A stretch of 64,000 bases of DNA from Bacteroidales bacterium. GTDB lineage: Bacteria > Bacteroidota > Bacteroidia > Bacteroidales > UBA1402. The notes below the pieces were generated by a model. That model ran no database searches. It was not told the origin of the DNA and saw nothing but the letters and a program-made list of their open reading frames with translations. Positions 27,463-34,824 of the stretch are shown in pieces. The first letter of the stretch is position 1. Every line of letters begins with the position of its first letter. A program made the translations under genes and the position numbers. The DNA lies in assembly GCA_021373135.1 (NCBI GenBank), contig JAJFTH010000009.1:1-64000 (forward strand). Reading direction: 5' to 3'.

Positions 27463-28485
27463 TTATGGGTTAAAATGCGCTGTTAATCCTTTATTCTCAT
27501 AAAAAGTTACCCGCTGATTATTAATTTGAAAAGAGATCGGCGAGGTCAAAGTTATGATATTGAGTACGCTCTCTAAACTATTATTATTTACAGTTCCAGT
27601 ATAATGTTGATTTTTAAGTTGTTCATTTGCAAATACTATCTCAATATTATATATTCGCTGAAGATCTTTGGCTATTTCTTGCAATGACTCATTTTCAAAT
27701 CGCAATTCGTTATGTATCCAACCTGTAAAGTCTGTTGCATTTGTTACACTGCCTTGAGTCTTTTTATGAGTAAGTCTGTTATATGTAACTCTTCTATTGG
27801 GCATCAATATCGAAACGCCATCAGGGGTTGTGACCCGTACTTTACCTTTCATCAAGATGGATGAAACAATGTTATCTTCATGGTATGCTTTTATACCAAA
27901 TGCTGTTCCCAACGCTTCTACGGAAATATCATTGCTTTGGACGATAAATGGTTTCTTAGGATTATGAGCCACTTCAAAATAGGCCTCACCATCCAATTGC
28001 AATGTCCTTTTTTCCTTATTAAAATCAGCTGAATATGTTAATTTGGATTGAGAGTTTAACCATGCTTTACTTCCATCGGGTAAAGTTATATTTGCTTTCT
28101 GTCCCCGTTCTACCGCTATGATTAGCGGTGCAGATGCAGATCCATTTTTGGACATATAGAAGTACATCCCTGCAGCTGTCAGTATGGGTAATATAAATAA
28201 AGCCGCCACACGTATCCACTTATTTAATCGAAAACGAATATTAGGCTGCTTGTCTTGCGTCAGATCATTTTTACTATTTGTATATATCGCTTTTTCAATA
28301 TTTTTCAGCATCCGCATTTGTATTTCACCATCAATAGCAGATGATGAATTTATAATTTGCTGTTCCAGCCATAATGAGATTTCCTGGTTATCTTTAATCC
28401 AAGTGGTCAAACGTTTTATTTCAGAATCAGTTGCACGATTCCGGACGTAACGTTCAAATATTTCAATGCATTCTTCTTTTTGCAT
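27463..28485 (-). CDS. FecR-family anti-sigma factor
   Basis: Single-pass inner-membrane anti-sigma factor (340 residues). The cytoplasmic N-terminus binds the sigma factor, one membrane helix lies at about residues 90-111 (WIRVAALFILPILTAAGMYF), and the periplasmic FecR domain follows: VERGQKANITLPDGSKAWLNS, LDGEAYFEVAHNPKKPF and the C-terminal STN-like domain (LRFENESLQEIAKDLQRIYN). It pairs with the ECF sigma gene 66 bp upstream and should receive the signal from the STN-bearing SusC. Confidence 0.95.
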   Translation of the reverse strand: MQKEECIEIFERYVRNRATDSEIKRLTTWIKDNQEISLWLEQQIINSSSAIDGEIQMRMLKNIEKAIYTNSKNDLTQDKQPNIRFRLNKWIRVAALFILPILTAAGMYFYMSKNGSASAPLIIAVERGQKANITLPDGSKAWLNSQSKLTYSADFNKEKRTLQLDGEAYFEVAHNPKKPFIVQSNDISVEALGTAFGIKAYHEDNIVSSILMKGKVRVTTPDGVSILMPNRRVTYNRLTHKKTQGSVTNATDFTGWIHNELRFENESLQEIAKDLQRIYNIEIVFANEQLKNQHYTGTVNNNSLESVLNIITLTSPISFQINNQRVTFYENKGLTAHFNP

Positions 28486-28501
28486 AAATTGGTATATAAT
28501 G

Positions 28502-28510
28502 GTATACAGC
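28502..28510 (-). promoter_or_regulatory. GCTGTATAC motif upstream of fecR
   Basis: Second occurrence of the nine-base motif found upstream of susC, here 17-25 bp before the fecR start, in the sigma-fecR spacer. Confidence 0.25.
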
Positions 28511-28551
28511 TATTTGTTTCTTTTTCACTACCTAACCAGAAAATATTAACA

Positions 28552-29136
28552 TTATTTCGTAGCCGATGTAATTAAAATAATCAAGATATATTCGTAATGC
28601 TTTTGTAATTGACTTTTCATAAATGCAATTGCTTTTGAAAGCTGTGTTTCAATGGTACTTTCCGAAATATGTAATTGTTCTGAAATTTTTTTGTTTGAAA
28701 GGCCTTTTTTTCGACTAAGGATAAAAATTTCTCTTCGTTTTGGAGGCAAGTTCTCTGCAAGTTTATCGATATACTCTTCCAATAAGTTTTTGTCAATTTC
28801 TTGCTCGGTAGTATTATCAACCTCTTTCATTTTTAATTTTACATAATCCTGATAAATATACTGAACGGCTTGATGTTCATACTCATTCAGAAGCATATTC
28901 TTTGCAATTGTACATAAATAGGAGATAAATGATTTATCCGGATTTATCTGTTCTTTCGTCTCCCAAATTTTGATGAAAGTACGTTGAACAATCTCTTCAG
29001 AAATATAACCATCTCCTTTCGAGACTCTCATCACAAAATTGTATAGTTTACCGCTATATTGGGTGTAAAAATAATCGAATGATTGTATTGATGCATTCCG
29101 AAGTGATTCCAATTCATTTTTTTCTGTGAGAGGCAT
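28552..29136 (-). CDS. ECF sigma-70 factor (Bacteroides expansion family type)
   Basis: A 194-residue extracytoplasmic-function sigma factor. Region 2 reads FDYFYTQYSGKLYNFVMRVS through EEIVQRTFIKIWETKEQI, and region 4 contains the helix-turn-helix LSNKKISEQLHISESTIETQ. It directs transcription of the adjacent PUL when FecR is relieved. The C-terminus has a hydrophobic tail (YEYILIILITSATK), common in this family. A perfect 12-base palindrome lies upstream. Confidence 0.94.
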   Translation of the reverse strand: MPLTEKNELESLRNASIQSFDYFYTQYSGKLYNFVMRVSKGDGYISEEIVQRTFIKIWETKEQINPDKSFISYLCTIAKNMLLNEYEHQAVQYIYQDYVKLKMKEVDNTTEQEIDKNLLEEYIDKLAENLPPKRREIFILSRKKGLSNKKISEQLHISESTIETQLSKAIAFMKSQLQKHYEYILIILITSATK

Positions 29137-29208
29137 AAATAACTTATTTTAAATGGCATTATAAGTTATGTCTATTGAACCAATCTGCGAATGTAGTATT
29201 TTTTTGTA

Positions 29209-29237
29209 GGAGTGCACTCCAAAAAGTGCTTTTTTGT
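29209..29237. promoter_or_regulatory. Palindrome/terminator-like element between ald and sigma genes
   Basis: GGAGTGCACTCC at 29209-29220 is a perfect palindrome. Overlapping it, GCACT (29214-29218) can instead pair with AGTGC (29225-29229), followed by TTTTTT on the plus strand. It may be an operator for the sigma gene or a hairpin; both readings share bases. Confidence 0.35.
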
Positions 29238-29261
29238 AAAAATTCGTAATCTTGTTGGTTT

Positions 29262-30368
29262 TCAAAATTCCACCGGTTCATACTTCAATCCAAAAGTTTC
29301 CGCCACAGCCTGATAGGAAACTTTCCCTTTTACAATATTAAGTCCAAGGGCAAGACTGTCATCTTCCCTGCAAGCTTGTCGCCATCCTTTGTTGGCCAAC
29401 ATCATCACATAAGGAAAAGTCGCATTTGTCAACGCCAGCGTAGAAGAGTAAGGCACAGCTCCAGGAATATTTGCCACACAATAATGCGTTATTCCATCGA
29501 CTGTATATACGGGGTCGTTATGAGTGGTAGGATGCGAAGTTTCGAAACATCCGCCCTGATCGATGGCTACATCCACCATCAGACTACCTTTTCTAAGCAA
29601 CTTGAGCATATCTTTGGTTATGATATGAGGAGCCCTGGCTCCCGGTATCAGTACGGATCCGATGACCAAATCGGTCGTCGGCAGTTCGTTCTCTATGTTG
29701 TGGGTCGAAGAATAGAGGGTCTTTACATTCAGAGGCAGGATTTCGCTTAAGTAGCGTAAACGCGGCAGGGATATATCAGTGATGATCACATCCGCACCCA
29801 TTCCGCCAGCCATGACGGCTGCGTTATAGCCAACGACACCGCCTCCTATCACCAGCACTTTGGCAGGTTTCACACCGGGAACGCCACTCATAAGAATGCC
29901 CTTCCCTCCCTGAGGCTTTTCAAGAAAGCGCGCACCTTCCTGAATGGCCATTCTACCTGCGATTTCCGACATCGGAATAAGCAGCGGCAGTGACCGGTCT
30001 TTCTTCTCTACCGTTTCATAAGCGATGCAGATGGCTCCACTTCCAATCATTGCATCAGTCAACTCTTTTTCCGAAGCAAAATGAAAATAAGTAAATACGA
30101 CCTGATCAGGTTTAATCAAACCATATTCCTCAGCTATAGGCTCTTTCACCTTGACAATCATTTCAGGGATTGCATAGACCTTTTCTATTGAAGGTAAAAT
30201 AATAGCTCCAGCTGCAACATATTCTTCATCCGTAAACCCACTGTTTTCACCCGCAGTGTGCTGTACATAAACAGTGTGCCCTGCTTTTGTCAGCTCTTTT
30301 GTGCCACCTGGTGTCAGGGAGACTCTGTTCTCGTTATTTTTAATCTCTTTAGGAATTCCAATAATCAT
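29262..30368 (-). CDS. ald: Alanine dehydrogenase
   Basis: NAD-dependent enzyme interconverting L-alanine with pyruvate and ammonia, 368 residues as usual. The N-terminus MIIGIPKEIKNNENRVSLTP, FTYFHFASEKELT, the Rossmann stretch VLVIGGGVVGYNAAVMAGGMGA and HYCVANIPGAVPYSSTLALTNAT are family signatures. It is a single-gene unit; the downstream neighbour is the ECF sigma gene with 125 bp between. Confidence 0.96.
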   Translation of the reverse strand: MIIGIPKEIKNNENRVSLTPGGTKELTKAGHTVYVQHTAGENSGFTDEEYVAAGAIILPSIEKVYAIPEMIVKVKEPIAEEYGLIKPDQVVFTYFHFASEKELTDAMIGSGAICIAYETVEKKDRSLPLLIPMSEIAGRMAIQEGARFLEKPQGGKGILMSGVPGVKPAKVLVIGGGVVGYNAAVMAGGMGADVIITDISLPRLRYLSEILPLNVKTLYSSTHNIENELPTTDLVIGSVLIPGARAPHIITKDMLKLLRKGSLMVDVAIDQGGCFETSHPTTHNDPVYTVDGITHYCVANIPGAVPYSSTLALTNATFPYVMMLANKGWRQACREDDSLALGLNIVKGKVSYQAVAETFGLKYEPVEF

Positions 30369-30524
30369 AATGGTAGTAGTTTAAGGTAAAACAGGGCGAA
30401 ATATACCATATCTTTTTACATCTTGTATCTCAGAATACAAAAAAAATATCAAGTGTATAGGGGTTTGCAAATAAGGAAGAAGCATCTGAATTTTAGTGTT
30501 TGGCTTTTATTTCATTATTGCCGC

Positions 30525-30638
30525 AATAACCTCAGATTCCAACTCGTGAGGGGCACCCTTGCTATTGGCTAATGGTTGGCAATTGTCAGCCCCCATAACG
30601 GACTTGCACCGTCAAGTGATGCGCCATGCGTGACGCAC
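30525..30638 (-). mobile_element. Truncated 5' end of a group II intron
   Basis: On the minus strand the sequence starts GTGCG at 30638, then runs through CTTGACGGTGCAAGTCCGTT (30617-30598) and GAGTTGGAATCTGAGG near 30548-30533, all characteristic of domain I of bacterial group II introns. It fades out near 30525. No intron-encoded reverse transcriptase or later domains follow, so this is an inactive 5' fragment. The first base sits just after the T-run of the terminator at 30641-30680, the placement known for group IIC introns. The right limit at 30525 is approximate. Confidence 0.68.
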
Positions 30639-30640
30639 TA

Positions 30641-30680
30641 ACAAAAAAGCCCTACAAATTACTGGATTTTTAGGGCTTTA
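30641..30680 (-). terminator. Rho-independent terminator of the SGNH/MBOAT operon
   Basis: On the minus strand AAAGCCCTA (30679-30671) pairs with TAGGGCTTT (30654-30646), followed by a T-run at 30648-30643. It lies 25 bp after the SGNH gene stop. A group II intron remnant begins directly after it. Confidence 0.8.
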
Positions 30681-30704
30681 CGCTTTTGGAAAAGGTGGCT
30701 ATGA

Positions 30705-31634
30705 TTACTTTGAACTTAATATTTTCTTCAAATCACCAATTAATAATTGAGTATGTAAAACGGCTCCTTGATAAGTCAAATGAAATGGAGTATCAAAAAA
30801 TAAAGAATCATTAAAAACATAATTCTTAGCTGGAATAAAGGTCTTAATATTATATTTCTGAAATATTGAATCTATTCGCATTATATCACCTTTTGTATTT
30901 TTAAAGGTCGTTTCAGATAATGCAGGTGGAAAAAACAAAACATTGACACCCTTACTTTTCATTTCATTTATTTTATTGATATAATGATATATAACTTTAT
31001 AATTAATGCCACCCTCTCCAAAATTTTCAAATTGGGCATATGATTTATTCCCTTTATTCCAATGAGCAGTAACATCCCCATATTGATTAAATGCGGACTT
31101 TCTGTATATTGTCTCATATTCTGGTAATATAGCAAAAACCAGCATATACTCTAATTTGCTTTTTAGGAAAGCTGGTGTATTTGTAAGAATACATTTAATC
31201 TGGTCGTAATTGTTGATATATTTATAGATATATTTTGGTGAAATATAAAACAAATCAGCCAATGGTTGTCCTCCAAAAGCTGTTATACCAAAAAAATGGG
31301 TATACTCAGGGCATAATACAACTACATCTCCTTTCCTTACTCTATCTGCAATATTATCAATAATGAAATTCAACCCCAGACCAGCATGCAAGCCGCTATT
31401 GATAACCTTAACTCCTAAGGAGTCTTCTATCTCTTTTGAATCAAAACCAAAAGCAACATTTGATCCTCCAACCAATATGATTGCTGGCTCCGTTCTATTT
31501 ATCAAAGTAGAGTCTTTGACAAAAAACGCTCTATTATAACCATCTTTATTATACGGTGTAACCATACCAATGACTATAATTGCAAGTAAAAGGCAAAGAA
31601 TAAAAAATATTATTTGTTCATTGAATTTCTTCAT
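30705..31634 (-). CDS. SGNH-like membrane-anchored protein (O-acylation partner)
   Basis: A 309-residue protein with an N-terminal membrane anchor (IIFFILCLLLAIIVIGMV) and an SGNH-hydrolase-like body: IILVGGSNVAFGFDS holds the candidate nucleophile Ser, and DTPFHLTYQGA near the end supplies the Asp/His pair. It resembles the periplasmic partners (DltD, AlgJ/AlgX type) that finish acyl transfer started by MBOAT proteins. It lies 9 bp after the MBOAT gene and is probably translated from the same mRNA. The acceptor, likely an exopolysaccharide or cell-wall polymer, is unknown. Confidence 0.72.
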   Translation of the reverse strand: MKKFNEQIIFFILCLLLAIIVIGMVTPYNKDGYNRAFFVKDSTLINRTEPAIILVGGSNVAFGFDSKEIEDSLGVKVINSGLHAGLGLNFIIDNIADRVRKGDVVVLCPEYTHFFGITAFGGQPLADLFYISPKYIYKYINNYDQIKCILTNTPAFLKSKLEYMLVFAILPEYETIYRKSAFNQYGDVTAHWNKGNKSYAQFENFGEGGINYKVIYHYINKINEMKSKGVNVLFFPPALSETTFKNTKGDIMRIDSIFQKYNIKTFIPAKNYVFNDSLFFDTPFHLTYQGAVLHTQLLIGDLKKILSSK

Positions 31635-31643
31635 AACAGTACT

Positions 31644-33098
31644 TTAAAACTGGAAATAAATAAATGGTTGATTTGTTTTGAAAAAGAGGAAGCAAACAAA
31701 AGACAATATTAAATATATGGCCCATCTCATTGCTTTGCTTTTACCACATGATTGTAAACCAAAATCATTTCTTCTATTTACCCATTCAAATAATATCAAA
31801 ACTGCAATAGCTAAGAAGCCTTCTAAAAGGTTCAGCAGTTGGAATCCCCTTATATTTGGCATAGAAAATAACGATATAGAGAAGATTTCCTTAATATATA
31901 AGAAAGCATCATGAACTGAAGCAGATCTAAATATGATCCATCCGAAAGTAGCCAAAAAGAATGTTCCAAGAATATTTAAGGTTTCATGTGCATTAGGAAG
32001 AAGTCTCCCTTCGCCGGCTACTTTCGGCAATTTTTTCTTTTTTCTCAGAACAAGAGGTAAAAATAATAATCCATTATATATACCCCATAATATAAAGGTC
32101 CAATTGGCTCCATGCCACAATCCACATATAGTAAACACAACCATTGTATTAAAGAAATGTCTTGACTTACTACAACGGTTACCTCCCAACGGGATGTAAA
32201 TATAATCGGTCAACCAACTGGTCAAAGACATATGCCACTTTCTCCAGAATTCGGATATATTTCTTGAAAAGTAGGGATAGTCGAAATTTTTTGCAACATT
32301 AAAACCCAATATTTTTGCAACCCCAATTGCCATGTCTGAGTATCCTGAGAAGTCAGCATATATCTGGAAGGTATAAAGGATTGCTGCCAAAAATAAGGTA
32401 CTACCTGCTTGATTGGAATAATCGGCCCAAATACCATTTATGATAGGAGATAGATTATCGGCTATAACCATTTTCTTAAACATACCCCAAAGTATCTGCC
32501 GCAAGCCATCTACAGCCATTTCGTAATTGAATGGCCGCTTCTTCTCCAATTGAGGTATAAACTTCTGAGGTCGATCGATAGGGCCGGATAGTAGACAAGG
32601 AAAGAATGCCACAAAAGTGCTGAATGTTACAATGTTTCGTGTTGGTTCTATCGTCCCTCGATTTACTTCTATTACATAACCAATAAGCCGGAAGATAATG
32701 AAACTAATGCCGATAGGAAGAATGATATTAAACGTTTGAACGTTGGTCTGTAATCCTATCGAATTAAACATCTCCGAAAAAGAAGCAACAAAGAAATTCA
32801 GATATTTAAAATATAGTAATAAAATCACGCCAAAAATAATTCCGATTGTAGAAATTAATAAGCCAGCATTTTTATTCCCCTTAACCTTAAAATGTGAAAT
32901 ACCTAATCCAAGATAGTAATAAACTAATGTGGTAACGATGAGTAACGGAAGCATTTTCAAATCCGCATATCCATAAAAAAAATAACTGGCAAACAACAAG
33001 AATGCATTCTGTGCTTTAGATTTTTCTTTCAATGGAAAGTAGTAAATAAAGAAAATTACTACAAAAAATAGGAGAAATTCTATGGAATTGATGGACAT
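31644..33098 (-). CDS. MBOAT-family O-acyltransferase (AlgI-like)
   Basis: A 484-residue polytopic membrane protein of the MBOAT family. Key stretches are LSGPIDRPQKFIPQL, YADFSGYSDMAIGVAKILGF, the YFSRNISEFWRKWHMSLTSW motif and the catalytic His in CGLWHGANWTFILWG. It carries acyl groups across the inner membrane for O-acylation of a surface or exported polymer. The SGNH partner follows 9 bp downstream. The two genes sit in an AT-rich stretch between an intron remnant and a broken Rhs gene, suggesting an exchangeable island. Confidence 0.93.
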   Translation of the reverse strand: MSINSIEFLLFFVVIFFIYYFPLKEKSKAQNAFLLFASYFFYGYADLKMLPLLIVTTLVYYYLGLGISHFKVKGNKNAGLLISTIGIIFGVILLLYFKYLNFFVASFSEMFNSIGLQTNVQTFNIILPIGISFIIFRLIGYVIEVNRGTIEPTRNIVTFSTFVAFFPCLLSGPIDRPQKFIPQLEKKRPFNYEMAVDGLRQILWGMFKKMVIADNLSPIINGIWADYSNQAGSTLFLAAILYTFQIYADFSGYSDMAIGVAKILGFNVAKNFDYPYFSRNISEFWRKWHMSLTSWLTDYIYIPLGGNRCSKSRHFFNTMVVFTICGLWHGANWTFILWGIYNGLLFLPLVLRKKKKLPKVAGEGRLLPNAHETLNILGTFFLATFGWIIFRSASVHDAFLYIKEIFSISLFSMPNIRGFQLLNLLEGFLAIAVLILFEWVNRRNDFGLQSCGKSKAMRWAIYLILSFVCFLFFKTNQPFIYFQF

Positions 33099-33153
33099 AT
33101 ATGTGTTTTTGTGTATAAGATTTTATAGAAACATCAAACTGAATATTTATAAA

Positions 33154-34232
33154 TCATTTGTTGCGTTCTTCAATAAAGACCTCACCGAAAGGTACATACT
33201 CGAGGTGCTGCACAATATTGCCGTCTAAGTTAGTGATTAGGCTTGAACTTCCCAAATGATCGGAATGATAGAAATACTGCAAGTTTTCGTTGCTGTTTGT
33301 AGCCGATGTATAGAAGCCTGCTCCGGCATGGTCGGTGCCATGGTATGCCACACCCAACGAATCGTAACGAAGCTTGATTTTGCCGGTGAGGTCAATATAT
33401 TTGGATGTGTAATTGACAGTCCCTCCGGGGAAGCCTGCTTTCGTTGCAGAAATAGGGTCGGTAATTGTTCCATGACTGCATAACTTGGAAACAACACGCT
33501 GGCTGCCAATGTAAATATGTTTGCTGCACTGGCCGCCATTGGTGATGACCATATAAGGATTTACGTAAGCTGTATAGTTTGTCGTACCCGTACGACTTCC
33601 ACTCAGCACACCGTTCACAAGGACTCCTTCTCCGTCGCCGGAGGTCTTCACCGTACGTTCACCATTGGCATCGTACCAGTAGTTGCTCACGTAGCCGTTG
33701 TCGCTCAGGGCAAGGAGCCTGTTCTCTTCGTCCCAGAGGAGTCTGCGCTGGTTGCTCTTGCTCAGTTTGTCGGCTATGGTGTACTGATTGGTATTTACAC
33801 TTACCAGGTTTCCGTTGGCATCGTAGCTATATATCTGGTTTTTCTTTATGGGCACTACGGCTGCGGTATCTTCCGTACGGTAGCTTTCCTCGCCAATTGT
33901 ACTGATTTGCTGAGGATTCTTTGCGTATGCATATATTAGGTCGTAACCGGCATTTAAGGTTCCGTCAAATTGCACGCCCGTTTGCGTTATGTGCTGCTGT
34001 TTGGAAGTTATGTTATGCAGGTTGTCGTAACCCATTGTCAGGGTATAGCTCGCTGTCTTGCCTGCCCTCCCGGTGAAGGTTCCAGAGGCTGAAGTGAGGC
34101 GATACAGGCCATCATAGCCGTAATAATTAGTTCCGATAAATTGCTTAAATTACGGCTTTGGGGATCATAGGTGTTGTTGATCTCTCCAAATATTAACCTT
34201 GATTCCGCACACTCTGATTGTATCAATACCAA
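33154..34232 (-). pseudogene. Truncated, frameshifted Rhs/YD-repeat protein
   Basis: The 33154-34035 frame contains YD-type repeats (YSYDANGNLVSVNTNQYT, LWDEENRLLALSDNGYVSNY, YFYHSDHLGSSSLITNLDG) and ends at YVPFGEVFIEERNK, just before where the conserved Rhs core and variable toxin tip normally follow. Upstream the frame continues as INNTYDPQSRNLSNL in another phase (34232 start) and NYYGYDGLYRLTSASGTF in a third reading near 34120, so a frameshift lies at about 34120-34135. Both ends are missing; normal Rhs proteins exceed 1000 residues. This is a gene fragment, not a working toxin. Confidence 0.85.
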
Positions 34233-34253
34233 TTTTTTCTGTGAATTTAACCG

Positions 34254-34391
34254 TTAGTTTTGCAAGCGATGAATCTGAATAAATTTTCTTACCTCTCCAA
34301 AAATTGGTTCTCCCCCGGACAAAGGACCAATACCAATACTGATACCTTCAATCCGGGGGAGCCAACCCACTCCAGAAATAACCACTCCATT
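34254..34391 (-). other. Unassigned 45-codon open frame
   Basis: ATG 34391 to TAA 34254 on the same strand as the neighbouring peptide gene, 59 bp downstream of it. The product is hydrophobic with WFISGVGWLPRIEGISIG and an internal GG, but no leader motif. I do not recognise it. It may be chance. The remainder of 34233-34824 holds the peptide gene at 34451-34573 and the histidine kinase promoter zone. Confidence 0.2.
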
Positions 34392-34450
34392 CATTTTAAT
34401 AAAAAAATGAGAAATATCATTTTTTTATCATCATCAGATACAAAAAATAA

Positions 34451-34573
34451 TTAAACTTCTAAAACAATCGGTCGCCCGTGTATGAAAATGATGATATGTT
34501 TACCACCCATAATCCCTTTCATGGACTGTTTTTCTAATTTTACAAATTCCGTTTTAACTGTCTTTCGTTTCAT
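34451..34573 (-). CDS. Double-glycine leader peptide precursor (putative secreted peptide)
   Basis: A 40-residue open frame from ATG 34573 to TAA 34451. Residues 10-24 read FVKLEKQSMKGIMGG, close to the bacteriocin-type leader pattern of Bacteroidota (L..LS..EM..I.GG). Cleavage after Gly24 would release a 16-residue core, KHIIIFIHGRPIVLEV, hydrophobic and free of Cys, Ser and Thr, so lanthionine or disulfide bonds are excluded. Such leaders are normally cut during export by C39-peptidase ABC transporters; none is in this window. No modifying enzyme is adjacent. It lies between a broken Rhs gene and the histidine kinase in an AT-rich stretch. The motif is clear; expression is unproven. Confidence 0.5.
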   Translation of the reverse strand: MKRKTVKTEFVKLEKQSMKGIMGGKHIIIFIHGRPIVLEV

Positions 34574-34626
34574 AGCATTAAACTTATCTTACAAATAATC
34601 AAGCATTTAAGTAAAATCCTATTTTT

Positions 34627-34642
34627 ACTTTTCGAGACAGCC
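34627..34642 (+). repeat. Second copy of the insertion-sequence-end-like repeat
   Basis: ACTTTTCGAGACAGCC, one mismatch from 15101-15116 and in the same orientation. It lies upstream of the peptide gene. No transposase is present. Confidence 0.3.
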
Positions 34643-34824
34643 CATCTGAAAAAGAAAAAACCGTCAAGAAAAATCCGGATTTGCACTGCTTGTTATGAAG
34701 TTGCTATGAATCGATTATTATCAACCTCTCTTTTTTCTCATATTTTCCTCACAGACATGTTAATTTTAACAGACTTTTTGTGATTCAATTCAAAATGAAT
34801 GTTTAATTTTGTTTCTATCTTTTT

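Noticed and set aside
33154..34035. Functional Rhs toxin
   Set aside because: It lacks both the N-terminal part and the C-terminal tip, and has a frameshift upstream.
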